From positions 1 to 19,055 of the forward strand of contig PITI01000149.1 of NCBI GenBank assembly GCA_004325065.1: a stretch of DNA of 19,055 nucleotides, written 5' to 3'. The translations under genes were made by a program, and so were the position numbers. Below, one piece after another: positions 12,005 through 19,055 of this stretch (positions within the stretch are counted from its first letter, which is position 1; every line of letters begins with the position of its first letter). The notes below the pieces were generated by a model. It ran no database searches. It was not told the origin of the DNA and saw only the letters and a list, made by a program, of their open reading frames with translations. This DNA is from Hamiltosporidium magnivora (lineage: Eukaryota > Microsporidia > Dubosqiidae).

Positions 12005-12010
12005 TTTATT
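12005..12010 (-). terminator. AATAAA poly(A) signal candidate of the THO2-like gene
   Basis: On the minus strand AATAAA starts seven bases after the TAA stop at 12020-12018. Poly(A) signals very close to the stop are usual in compact microsporidian genes. The hexamer is common in AT-rich DNA, so position is the main argument. Confidence 0.4.
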
Positions 12011-12017
12011 TAGAATT

Positions 12018-14888
12018 TTATCTTCGTTTTTTATACGAATATTCACTTGAATCATCTGAAATGTTTCTATCGCCTGATCTATTTTTACCGTAAAAATCAT
12101 CACCCCTTGTATTTTTATATCTATAACAATCATCATCATATCTTCTTTTGTAACTGTACGAATTTCTTGAATATACACTTTTCGAATCTCCAAAACCACT
12201 TTTATAGGTTGATTGTTCACACTGATATCTGTATTTATATCTATCACCTATAGAATGCTCATATGGTTTACTATCCCTTTCAAATTTTCGAGTATCTGGC
12301 CTTGCAATTATATTTTCAGGTTTTCTAGCAAGCTTATTTTCTTCCTCGTCCCACTTCCTAAGTTCTCCTTCTTCTGATGAACTAGAATTCTTTCGTAAAT
12401 TCTTTGCTGGAACTGAATCGGAATCACTAATGTAGGAAGTGTTTCCCTTGGGCGTGATTACCGATTCATTAGCCTCAATTTCCGCTTTAAATCTTTTTTC
12501 TTTCACCAATAGCTTTGCGTAACAACTATTGGCCAGGACTCTCAAGTCTTCCCTTGTTGATTTTTCGTATTTTTTTATAAAATTAAGAACCCAATCATGG
12601 CCTATTAAATATTTTGTTTCAATATTATCAATAAAAATTATGTGGTTCCTTACTTCATGATATTTTTTGGAATCACACTCTTTTATTCCGGATAAAATTT
12701 CTTTAATTTGGATTTCTGATAGAAATTTGGTAATCATTTCTATTTCATAAGGAATAAGATACTTTATAGTTTGAAATTCAATTTTTTTCATTAATATATC
12801 TTTGATCCTCTCTTCGAAAAAATCACCTCCTGTAATTTTATTCCAAATCATTATATATCGGCTACACATATCGGTTTTACACTTCAAAGAAAGTTTTTTT
12901 ACCTTAAAAATATCTGTAATTCCACTACTAACACATATTCCAAGTTTATTTTCAATGTATTCGTTATTATTTTCAGAATTGCTCACAATATAATTTTCAG
13001 TTTTACTCCCACAATTTGGTTTATATTTTGTGTCACCTTTATTTTCATTTTTATTGTAACTAAATAACAGAGCCTCAACTAATGGGAGAAATAAATATTT
13101 TTTTTGAGCCAACATCGTCGAAGAATATTCTAAGAATAATTTTCTGTCGATCAAATCGGAAAAGCTTCTCAGGAAGAAACATAAGTTGGTAAACCATTGA
13201 TAATACTCTCCGTTTGTATATATTTTCTTGAATTCATTATTTTCAACTACTTTTTTACTTTTATGAATACTAGTATTAGATTGATTAAGTGTCTTTATAT
13301 TTTCATTCTGTCCTTTTTCCGCACCACACTTTTTATTATCAGAAATATTAAGACTAGAATCATTGTCAATACCTTGATAAATATTTTTACGTTCCAAATT
13401 AAACAAATCCATTTCTTCACTTGCATCATAACACTCAAAATTTTCATAGTCAGAATTATTTAATAATTCTAAAATATAGAAATGAAAAAAATCAATGAAA
13501 TATTCTTTCATACATTTAATCAACTCAATATATAAGGGTATCAATGAGTTGAAAGTAATGAATGATTTAAATATTTCATCAATTACACTGAAAGGTGAAG
13601 AGGCACATAAATCTATCAATTTTTTAGAAATGAATTCAATATTATCCATACACAGTCTTTTTAAAAATTTTCTTGTATTTACAGAAGCATCATTATCAAT
13701 TATCCTTATACTATTATATAATTTGAACCTTTCTCCAATCTTTAAATTTTTAATTAAATCCCAAATTTCTACCATAAAATTTTCTGAAATATTTTTCCCA
13801 TTCATTGTAAAAACTCGATGTATTAATTTCATTGGAAATTTAAGTGTTCCATTATATTTTAAAAGAAAATTTTTATCGATTAAATCAACATATTCCTCAA
13901 GATTGTCAGTATCCTTGAATTGAAGAAAGAATTTGTATAGGCATTCATCATCTAAAGAATATTTTTTTATAATTTTTTTAGAAAATTCAAAATCAATATT
14001 TATCAAAACTTTAAAGGTTTCATTGATATCATTTGAAAATTCGAGAAGCAAAAGAGAAAGATTCGGAATTTTGAAAGAAAATATATTTTCACAGAGCAAA
14101 TCAGGAAAGTTAATTTTCAAATTCTTTTCCAAATCTTCATTGATAGAATCCACTTTACTTTGTTCTAAAATTTTTATTCTTTTGGGATCTTCATTTTCTT
14201 GTTTATACTTTTTCCTTGAAATTTCATACTTCGTTTTTAATTGTGATGATATCAATTCAAATAATTTTTCATTTGATAAAAAATTGGGTTTTTCAACAAC
14301 AGTAGCCTCCAAAGAAATCATTAGTTTTGTCAATTCATCTGATTTTATACTTTTTTCTTCTAAGCATTTCCTTTTCTTACTTTTCAAAACCCTTTCAATT
14401 TCTATTTTACGGCTTTTTGAACACTTTGAATAACTTGAATGTTCATTTCCATATGTTTTGATATCATTATTAGTATTCTTAGAATCTATATTATTTTTTG
14501 AAGTTGTTATATCCGTCTTTTTTTCTTTATCATCTTCATCTCTTACATTATTATTTATTTTAATAACTGTATTTTCTTTTTTTCTTTTTATAGCTGCATA
14601 ATGGATTCCATGGTTATTCAAATCATTCTGTATATCGATTTTTCTACGCTGAACATAATTAGATCTTGTATTATATGAAGTTATAGATTCTTTATATTTA
14701 TTAGTCGGTAATGATAGGTGGTTTAGGAAGGAGATGGAAAAGTACTTATAAAATACGGGAAAGATTTTATCACCATAAATATTCTGTAATCCTTTTGCCT
14801 TCTCGACAGCGCTAAGCTCATTTTTTGCAGCTTCTAATGATATTGAAACAACTTGCTCTTCTATTTTCTGTGGTAAATGTTCTTGCAT
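12018..14888 (-). CDS. THO2: THO complex subunit 2-like protein (mRNP assembly and export)
   Basis: This intact intron-less gene encodes 956 residues. THO2/THOC2 is the scaffold of the nuclear THO complex, which couples transcription to mRNA packaging and export (TREX) and limits R-loops. Evidence is family resemblance by eye. Residues 373-478 (EIWDLIKNL to LELLNNSD) follow the THO2 core: RF+LY, then R+FLKRL, SPFSVIDEI, a FNSLI segment in place of the family's Tyr-Asn-Leu-Ile, and a helical pair ending near LLNN. Residues 563-609 (YQWFTNLCFFLRSF and after) match the block starting WLQSLASF in animal THOC2. Residues 742-793 (KYHEVRNHIIFIDNIE, then REDLRVLANSCYAKL) match the conserved C-terminal block with +IRN-I-LT and RPDLYALA. 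Residues 216-234 (QLKTKYEISRKKYKQENED) may match the earlier KTKLFYKQQKFN region. Low-complexity Asn/Lys/Ser inserts lie at 105-160, 505-550 and 613-645; KSKKRK at 169-174 is a likely nuclear signal. The tail (about 855-956) is basic, rich in Arg, Tyr, Ser and Asp, and may bind RNA. It is shorter than human or yeast THO2 (about 1,600), mainly at the N-terminus. The ATG start is supported by CCCC directly before it. The ORFs antisense to it are shadows. Confidence 0.78.
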   Translation of the reverse strand: MQEHLPQKIEEQVVSISLEAAKNELSAVEKAKGLQNIYGDKIFPVFYKYFSISFLNHLSLPTNKYKESITSYNTRSNYVQRRKIDIQNDLNNHGIHYAAIKRKKENTVIKINNNVRDEDDKEKKTDITTSKNNIDSKNTNNDIKTYGNEHSSYSKCSKSRKIEIERVLKSKKRKCLEEKSIKSDELTKLMISLEATVVEKPNFLSNEKLFELISSQLKTKYEISRKKYKQENEDPKRIKILEQSKVDSINEDLEKNLKINFPDLLCENIFSFKIPNLSLLLLEFSNDINETFKVLINIDFEFSKKIIKKYSLDDECLYKFFLQFKDTDNLEEYVDLIDKNFLLKYNGTLKFPMKLIHRVFTMNGKNISENFMVEIWDLIKNLKIGERFKLYNSIRIIDNDASVNTRKFLKRLCMDNIEFISKKLIDLCASSPFSVIDEIFKSFITFNSLIPLYIELIKCMKEYFIDFFHFYILELLNNSDYENFECYDASEEMDLFNLERKNIYQGIDNDSSLNISDNKKCGAEKGQNENIKTLNQSNTSIHKSKKVVENNEFKKIYTNGEYYQWFTNLCFFLRSFSDLIDRKLFLEYSSTMLAQKKYLFLPLVEALLFSYNKNENKGDTKYKPNCGSKTENYIVSNSENNNEYIENKLGICVSSGITDIFKVKKLSLKCKTDMCSRYIMIWNKITGGDFFEERIKDILMKKIEFQTIKYLIPYEIEMITKFLSEIQIKEILSGIKECDSKKYHEVRNHIIFIDNIETKYLIGHDWVLNFIKKYEKSTREDLRVLANSCYAKLLVKEKRFKAEIEANESVITPKGNTSYISDSDSVPAKNLRKNSSSSEEGELRKWDEEENKLARKPENIIARPDTRKFERDSKPYEHSIGDRYKYRYQCEQSTYKSGFGDSKSVYSRNSYSYKRRYDDDCYRYKNTRGDDFYGKNRSGDRNISDDSSEYSYKKRR

Positions 14889-14892
14889 GGGG
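14889..14892 (-). promoter_or_regulatory. CCCC start-proximal motif of the THO2-like gene
   Basis: Read on the minus strand, CCCC abuts the start ATG. In DNA this AT-rich a run of four Cs is rare. A CCC- or GGG-like motif just before the start is a known transcription or translation signal of many microsporidian genes. It supports both the chosen start and the assignment of the organism. Confidence 0.6.
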
Positions 14893-15037
14893 ATTTATTT
14901 TGATTGTGTTTATAAAGTTTTTAAAATCACAAATTTCATATAAGTTGGATTGATTTTGATCAGTTTTGTAGAATAAAATTGTGTCTCAAGTATTTTTGAT
15001 GATTTTGAAAAGAAATTTATATTAAATAGAAAATTCT

Positions 15038-15053
15038 TTTATAAATTTATAAA
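15038..15053. repeat. Perfect 16-bp AT palindrome, copy 1
   Basis: TTTATAAATTTATAAA is its own reverse complement. It is preceded by AAAATTC, as in copy 2 at 15121-15136, so the shared unit is about 25 bp. It lies about 150 bp upstream of the THO2-like start. It could be a protein-binding site or simple AT noise. Confidence 0.4.
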
Positions 15054-15120
15054 GAAATGGATTGGTTTTACTGAAGAGAATCTCTCTAAAATTATTTTTA
15101 TGCTTTCGAAAAAATTCATT

Positions 15121-15136
15121 TTTATAAATTTATAAA
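15121..15136. repeat. Perfect 16-bp AT palindrome, copy 2
   Basis: This is the same 16-bp palindrome as at 15038-15053, 83 bp away in direct orientation, again preceded by AAAATTC with a slightly longer spacer. Two identical long palindromes this close exceed what most of the surrounding AT-rich DNA shows, though low complexity inflates the chance of it. Confidence 0.4.
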
Positions 15137-16232
15137 AGTTTATACAAATGTAAACAATTAATTTTATTTGCTTTTGGTTTTGAATTCACAAAATATTTAA
15201 AGAATTCTGATTATTGCATAATAATATTAACAGTTAAATTTATTTATGAACTATCGATAATTAAATAAAATACAATTTTTTGTAAATTGTAATTATAAAT
15301 TTATTATATTCCTACGGATACTAGCATAACTTTAAGAGTCTAATTCAGACTTATAATAAACAGTAAAATTTGAAATTTAAATTCATATCACACCTTTTGA
15401 TGCTTATGATGAAAATCTTAACTACGACATAGAATTGTATATCGTAAGTATTAATCTTAAAAAAAATCGATATAAATCTAGAAGTATAGAATGATTATTG
15501 AAAGCTGATTTACCATATAACCTCAATTGTTTTCGGAAAATGGTTGAATAAATGTTATAAAGTAATTGGACATACTTTTAAGAAAATTTAATGAGATTTC
15601 GAATACTTTTGCAATATTTCAAATAACCTTAAAATACCGAGAGTAAGAAAACTTGAATTAATGATAAAAGAAAATGCGAATGTTTCTTGGATATTTGGGT
15701 CATTCCTAAGGGGTGACTTCTTTAAGTAGCTGCGAATTTTTTCAACAAAAAAAAATAGAAATTTAGTGAAAAAAATATTGGTTAGACTTTAAAGGCTTTC
15801 ATCATAACTTTTTGGTTAAAATATATTGAAATTATGATCTAAAGACACTTAAAATATTTATTTATATATCAAAGATAATGTCTAACGATGTAAGATATAT
15901 TCTATAAGCTGGAAGTAGGTAAAAATACAACAATATATTTAAATATTCTTTATGGTCTACGTATATTATCTTTAGATTATTGTTATGTACAAAAAAAAAC
16001 AAATTGAAAAAAAAGACTGAAAATGATGCACTGACTATAAATATAGAAGAGTAATTTTATTTAAAATATAAAGTCAAGGAAATGAGAAGCAGCATGATTT
16101 TATAACAAAAACCAAGAGGAATAAATGATGATTAAATATTTTTTTTACTTGATATTACACATGGTATTTACGAGAATTAAAATAAATCTAATTAATCGAG
16201 TACTTTGTCTATAAATCTTCTTATTTTAAATT

Positions 16233-16236
16233 CCCC
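16233..16236 (+). promoter_or_regulatory. CCCC start-proximal motif of the 304-residue gene
   Basis: CCCC lies six bases before the ATG at 16243, again an isolated C-tract in AT-rich DNA. It matches the microsporidian start-proximal signal and favours ATG 16243 over the next in-frame ATG (residue 19). Confidence 0.55.
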
Positions 16237-16242
16237 TTTAAT

Positions 16243-17157
16243 ATGGTTAATAAATTATCAGAAACGGAAATAACTGGCAATCAAGAAATATTAACAATGA
16301 ACTTTGATGAAATTTCAAAATTATATACTTTTACAGAAATAGAAAGTTTTTTCTATGATTGGGTTAAAAATAGTAAAAGAAAAACAGAATTTATAAAAGA
16401 ATGTATTTCATTTTTAGAGAAAAAAATTCAGTTTGAAAAACTATATGAAACCACCGTTGAAAAATATCCAAAATTATATTTTGATTACATTGAAAAATTA
16501 GAAAAAGAAAATAAAACAGCGATTTTGGAATTTGTTTTACATAAAGCAATCAAAAAAACAAACAGTATTTCTTTAAAATTTAAATTGGTAAATATTTTAT
16601 TAAAAAACCAAGAATATAAAGAAAGCTTAGATATATTTTATGATATAATTGATAATAATAAATTTGTAGATTTTTTTGACACGGAGTTATCAAAAGAATT
16701 TGAAAACAAGGATAATCAAGAGGTTTCTACAGATACTTTAATAAAAAATAAGAAAGCAAATGATAAAGTTAATTTTGAAAATAATCTCTCAAAAACAAAC
16801 TTAAATATTTTTTATAAAATATTTTTAACTTTAATAGAAAATTTAAATGATATTCAACTTAGAAGAATTATTTTTGAATCAACTTTAAATTATTTTATTT
16901 CAAGTGTAGAATTTTTTAATGAATTTGAAAATATATTTTTAGATTTATTAATTCGATTTTTTATGTTTGAAGTTGAAAATAAAGAAATCAAACGATGCAT
17001 TTCTTTATTACAATTATTATCAGACGTGTTTACAAATATAAAAGATTTATTAAATAATCTGAGAGAATATAATATGAATAATATAAATGAATTTTCATTA
17101 GAAGATTTTTTATTTGTTCAAGATATATTAAAAGCATTGTTAACAAACCATTGCTGA
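16243..17157 (+). CDS. Unidentified all-helical protein, 304 residues
   Basis: An intact ORF with a well-supported start (CCCC six bases upstream). I do not recognise it. The sequence is predicted mostly helical, in two halves. Residues 20-145 contain paired amphipathic helices; residues 108-138 (LKFKLVNILLKNQEYKESLD within) have the spacing of a TPR- or PCI-like helical hairpin. A polar low-complexity linker occupies about 148-185, and a second helical half, rich in Leu, Ile and Phe, covers 186-304. No signal peptide, membrane segment, zinc motif or catalytic signature is visible. A role as a scaffold, for example a divergent TPR/HAT/PCI subunit of a larger complex, is inference from fold only. 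It is separated from the RNase H2 gene by 304 bp and probably has its own promoter. Codon use is strongly AT-biased like its intact neighbours. Confidence 0.75.
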   Translation: MVNKLSETEITGNQEILTMNFDEISKLYTFTEIESFFYDWVKNSKRKTEFIKECISFLEKKIQFEKLYETTVEKYPKLYFDYIEKLEKENKTAILEFVLHKAIKKTNSISLKFKLVNILLKNQEYKESLDIFYDIIDNNKFVDFFDTELSKEFENKDNQEVSTDTLIKNKKANDKVNFENNLSKTNLNIFYKIFLTLIENLNDIQLRRIIFESTLNYFISSVEFFNEFENIFLDLLIRFFMFEVENKEIKRCISLLQLLSDVFTNIKDLLNNLREYNMNNINEFSLEDFLFVQDILKALLTNHC

Positions 17158-17461
17158 ATGTATTTAACCCAGGAACTTATATTATTATTGGAAAATTTTC
17201 AAACAAAATTTAATTTAAATTACTATCTTAAAATTATTTATTTATAGATTTTAAATCTCTCTTTAGAAATAAATTTATTAAAATTTTATATAAATGCCGA
17301 ATTTTAGAGAAAAATGTAAAATTTACATAAATTTACTAAAATATTTCTTTTTAGGAAAAAATTAAAAATTATTTCCACTTCTCACATAATTTCATTTATG
17401 AATCCTTCTTTTAGAATTTTTTGTTTAAAATATTTTATAATTTCTAAAAAAAACAGTAAAA
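17158..17461. other. Intergenic spacer before RNase H2 gene
   Basis: This 304-bp AT-rich spacer contains no ORF worth noting. It presumably holds the 3' end of the 304-residue gene (an AATAAA-like hexamer near 17265) and the RNase H2 promoter. No CCC or GGG tract adjoins the RNase H2 start. Confidence 0.4.
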
Positions 17462-18166
17462 ATGGATAAAAAAAATATTTTACATAAAGTTATTCGAAAG
17501 CATGATGATTATATTGATATAGGAATAGATGAGGCAGGGAGAGGTCCAGTTTTAGGTTACATGGTATTTGGGGCGGTTGTTTCATCTGAAGTTATCAAGT
17601 ACAAAGATTCGAAACTACTAACACCCTCACAAAGAGAAACCTCTTTTAAAGAAATTCAAGAAAATAATAATTTAAGTCACATTTATTTTGCTTTGCATCC
17701 GTCTTATATAACAACTGAAATGCAAAATAAAAGTCTCAATGAAATTTCCTACATCGCACAAATAAATATTATTAAATGCTTAGAACATCTTAAAATTAGA
17801 AATGTTTATTTGGATATCGTAGGTCCTATTTCGACACACCAAAAAAGATTAAAAACTATTTTTCCAAATTTAAATTTTATCATCGAAGAAAAGGCAGACA
17901 GTAAATATGGAATCGTTGGAGCAGCAAGTATTTTGGCTAAAGTCACCAGAGATAAACTTTTAATTAATTGGAAATTTAAAGATAATAATTATGGTTCTGG
18001 ATATCCTAGTGATCCAGAAACAATAAAATGGTTGGATCGAAATTTCAATCCATTATTTGGTTATTCTGATATTGTTAGATTTAAATGGAGTACAATTGAA
18101 AGAAGACTTGGTATTAGAAAAAGTAAAAATGTTAGTTCGTTAGGTTTTTATGCAGATTTTGATTGA
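17462..18166 (+). CDS. RNASEH2A: Ribonuclease H2 catalytic subunit A
   Basis: RNase H2 cleaves RNA in RNA:DNA hybrids and excises ribonucleotides misincorporated in nuclear DNA. The type 2 signature is complete. Residues 21-32 read GIDEAGRGPVLG with metal-binding D23 and E24. DSKLL follows at 49-53, D118 lies in VYLDIVG, and D146 lies in EKADSKYG, just before AASILAKVTRD. The D118-D146 distance equals that of the human enzyme. GSGYPSD (178-184) carries the tyrosine that recognises the RNA-DNA junction, and FGYSDIVRFKW (199-209) is the eukaryotic-type closing block. The PVLG motif and this block indicate eukaryotic subunit A, not a bacterial RNase HII. At 234 residues it is shorter than the human (299) and yeast proteins: the tail after FKW is only about 25 residues. 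The ATG sits 22 codons before the first catalytic Asp, a normal distance. No start-adjacent C-tract is present. Confidence 0.96.
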   Translation: MDKKNILHKVIRKHDDYIDIGIDEAGRGPVLGYMVFGAVVSSEVIKYKDSKLLTPSQRETSFKEIQENNNLSHIYFALHPSYITTEMQNKSLNEISYIAQINIIKCLEHLKIRNVYLDIVGPISTHQKRLKTIFPNLNFIIEEKADSKYGIVGAASILAKVTRDKLLINWKFKDNNYGSGYPSDPETIKWLDRNFNPLFGYSDIVRFKWSTIERRLGIRKSKNVSSLGFYADFD

Positions 18167-18196
18167 TAAAAATTTATAGCGAATTTGTTCATGCAA

Positions 18197-18211
18197 AATA
18201 AATTTAATAAA
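18197..18211 (+). terminator. Two AATAAA signals after RNase H2
   Basis: AATAAA occurs at 18197-18202 and 18206-18211, 30-45 bases past the stop and just before the next gene's ATG at 18237. The 70-bp spacer must hold both the 3' end of one transcript and the start of the next, so overlapping transcripts are likely. Confidence 0.4.
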
Positions 18212-18236
18212 ATTTTTTTTTCTTCTGCATAAAAAT

Positions 18237-18722
18237 ATGGATTCTGATTTTTTAAATACTTTAATAATTTCATATTCAAATGTAATTTCTGAGGTAAAAG
18301 AAATCAAAACAAATTTAGATCAAAAATTTAATGTAACAAATAACGAAATACTGATAAAATTAAACGAACTCGATTTTAAAATACACAAAGTTAAAGAATG
18401 TTTTGATTTTTACAAATACAAACTAGATAATATTAATGATTGTAAAAATACCTCTGAAAATCAAGAAAAAATATCTTCAAATTCTAAAAAAAGAAAAATA
18501 CAAATTAATAAAAACTTTCTGAGTGTGAATAAGAATTTTATAGAAAGAAAGAAACACATAAAAGATTTTAAAAATGAAATAAACAATCAAAATAATCAAG
18601 AAATAGAAAATCTGAATTACAATTGCGATTTTATTCAAGAAATACAAGAAGAAAGCCAAATTGAAAGTTACAGTTATTCAGAACCATTTATTATAAAAAG
18701 TAAAAATTATATATTAGAATAA
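18237..18722 (+). CDS. Small Lys/Asn-rich coiled-coil protein, unidentified
   Basis: A 161-residue ORF starts 70 bp after the RNase H2 stop, on the same strand. I recognise no family. Residues about 8-66 have heptad-like spacing of Leu, Ile and Val with many Lys and Glu, typical of a coiled coil. Residues 82-87 (NSKKRK) form a basic cluster that could be a nuclear localisation signal. The rest is polar and probably disordered, Asn/Glu-rich, ending IIKSKNYILE. No signal peptide or membrane segment is seen. Lysine is mostly AAA and asparagine AAT, as in neighbouring genes. No start-adjacent C-tract is seen, so the start relies on being the first ATG of a clearly coding frame. Nearness to RNase H2 is suggestive at best. 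Confidence 0.7.
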   Translation: MDSDFLNTLIISYSNVISEVKEIKTNLDQKFNVTNNEILIKLNELDFKIHKVKECFDFYKYKLDNINDCKNTSENQEKISSNSKKRKIQINKNFLSVNKNFIERKKHIKDFKNEINNQNNQEIENLNYNCDFIQEIQEESQIESYSYSEPFIIKSKNYILE

Positions 18723-18730
18723 CCTCAGTA

Positions 18731-18736
18731 AATAAA
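18731..18736 (+). terminator. AATAAA poly(A) signal candidate
   Basis: AATAAA begins eight bases after the TAA stop of the coiled-coil gene, the same arrangement as at the 3' end of the THO2-like gene. Confidence 0.4.
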
Positions 18737-18836
18737 ATTTGATACTCAATTATTTTTATTTCTATTTCATATTTCTAATAAAAGATGTTCATATTTTTAT
18801 TTAATAAAATTCTGGGTTAAAATATTTTAACATTTG

Positions 18837-19055
18837 TTATATGTTTTCTTCTACCTCTTTAACCACTTTTGTTTCTTCTTCCAAATCCGACTCTTCATTT
18901 ATGTTATTGGTCGGTTCCTCTAAAGTGGTTCCTCCTTGTAAAATAAAGGATGCTTTATATTTTGGTTTAAAATTTTTTGCACCATCTTCCTCTGTTTACG
19001 CTTCTTTTAAAGGGGGTATTGGTTTCTCATGCATCTCTGATCTCATAATAACACC
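18837..19055 (-). pseudogene. Acidic C-terminal gene fragment running off the window
   Basis: A minus-strand frame is open from the window edge (19055) to a TAA at 18839-18837, broken once by an in-frame TAA at 18998-18996. Both halves look coding: upstream of the stop RSEMHEKPIPPLKEA, downstream KNFKPKYKASFILQGG and then an acidic tail (SDLEEETKVVKEVEENI). Base composition is less AT-rich than the spacer. No other frame opens across the internal stop. I cannot name it. It may be a decayed gene, a real gene with one sequence error, or a gene whose end is the internal TAA. Its upstream part lies outside the window. Confidence 0.4.

Larger units (their letters stand above)
14893..16232. promoter_or_regulatory. 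Divergent intergenic region
   Basis: About 1.35 kb separate the THO2-like gene from the next plus-strand gene, so both must be transcribed from within it. No coding frame is convincing. It holds two copies of a 16-bp palindrome near the THO2-like side. A purine-rich patch around 15650-15740 looks less AT-rich than the rest but has no interpretable content. Confidence 0.45.

Noticed and set aside
11993..12247. Minus-strand 84-codon ORF overlapping the THO2-like C-terminus
   Set aside because: It is an alternative frame of the THO2 tail, with a repetitive Ile/Val/Asp pattern caused by the tail's codons.
13197..14433. Plus-strand ORFs of 88, 142 and 166 codons antisense to the THO2-like gene
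   Set aside because: Their Phe/Ile/Ser-rich translations are what the antisense of a Lys/Asn/Glu-rich gene gives, and the sense frame has family motifs.
18477..18659. Minus-strand ORF of 60 codons
   Set aside because: It is antisense to the coiled-coil gene; the Phe/Leu/Ile richness is the mirror of Lys and Asn codons.

Overview
The window looks like nuclear DNA of a compact but AT-rich intracellular eukaryote, most likely a microsporidian. Four signs point there. Base composition is extremely AT-rich. The intact genes need no introns. Two genes have a CCCC tract directly before the start ATG, a start-proximal signal described for microsporidia. A decayed non-LTR retrotransposon has conserved blocks that I recall from Nosema-type elements. 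Nothing looks bacterial: there are no Shine-Dalgarno operons, tRNA, rRNA or CRISPR. Genus cannot be decided from this sequence.

The left two thirds (about 1-12000) is a gene graveyard. A minus-strand gene of roughly 536 codons (2270-663), unidentified, is broken by two in-frame stops and at least two frameshifts. Next comes a plus-strand relic of a non-LTR (LINE-type) retrotransposon (about 2476-4830). It still shows a Phe-Ile-Asp-Asp reverse transcriptase core but has many stops and frameshifts and no recognisable 3' part. A second relic (about 6493-7840) encodes a retroviral-type DDE integrase that has lost zinc-binding cysteines and a catalytic aspartate. A small hydrophobic minus-strand ORF (8243-8025) has unusual CCC proline codons. 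The stretches 4831-6492 and 8244-11990 hold no gene I can support.

The right third (about 12000-19055) is the live, denser part. A 956-residue protein on the minus strand (14888-12018) resembles THO2/THOC2, the scaffold of the THO mRNP assembly and export complex. A 1.35 kb region separates it from three plus-strand genes: an unidentified 304-residue all-helical protein (16243-17157), the catalytic subunit of RNase H2 (17462-18166), and a small lysine-rich coiled-coil protein (18237-18722). A minus-strand acidic C-terminal fragment with an in-frame stop runs off the right edge (19055-18837).

THO limits R-loop formation during transcription and RNase H2 removes RNA from RNA:DNA hybrids. Two genes near each other therefore bear on the same problem, but they are on opposite strands with another gene between them, so no co-regulation is claimed.
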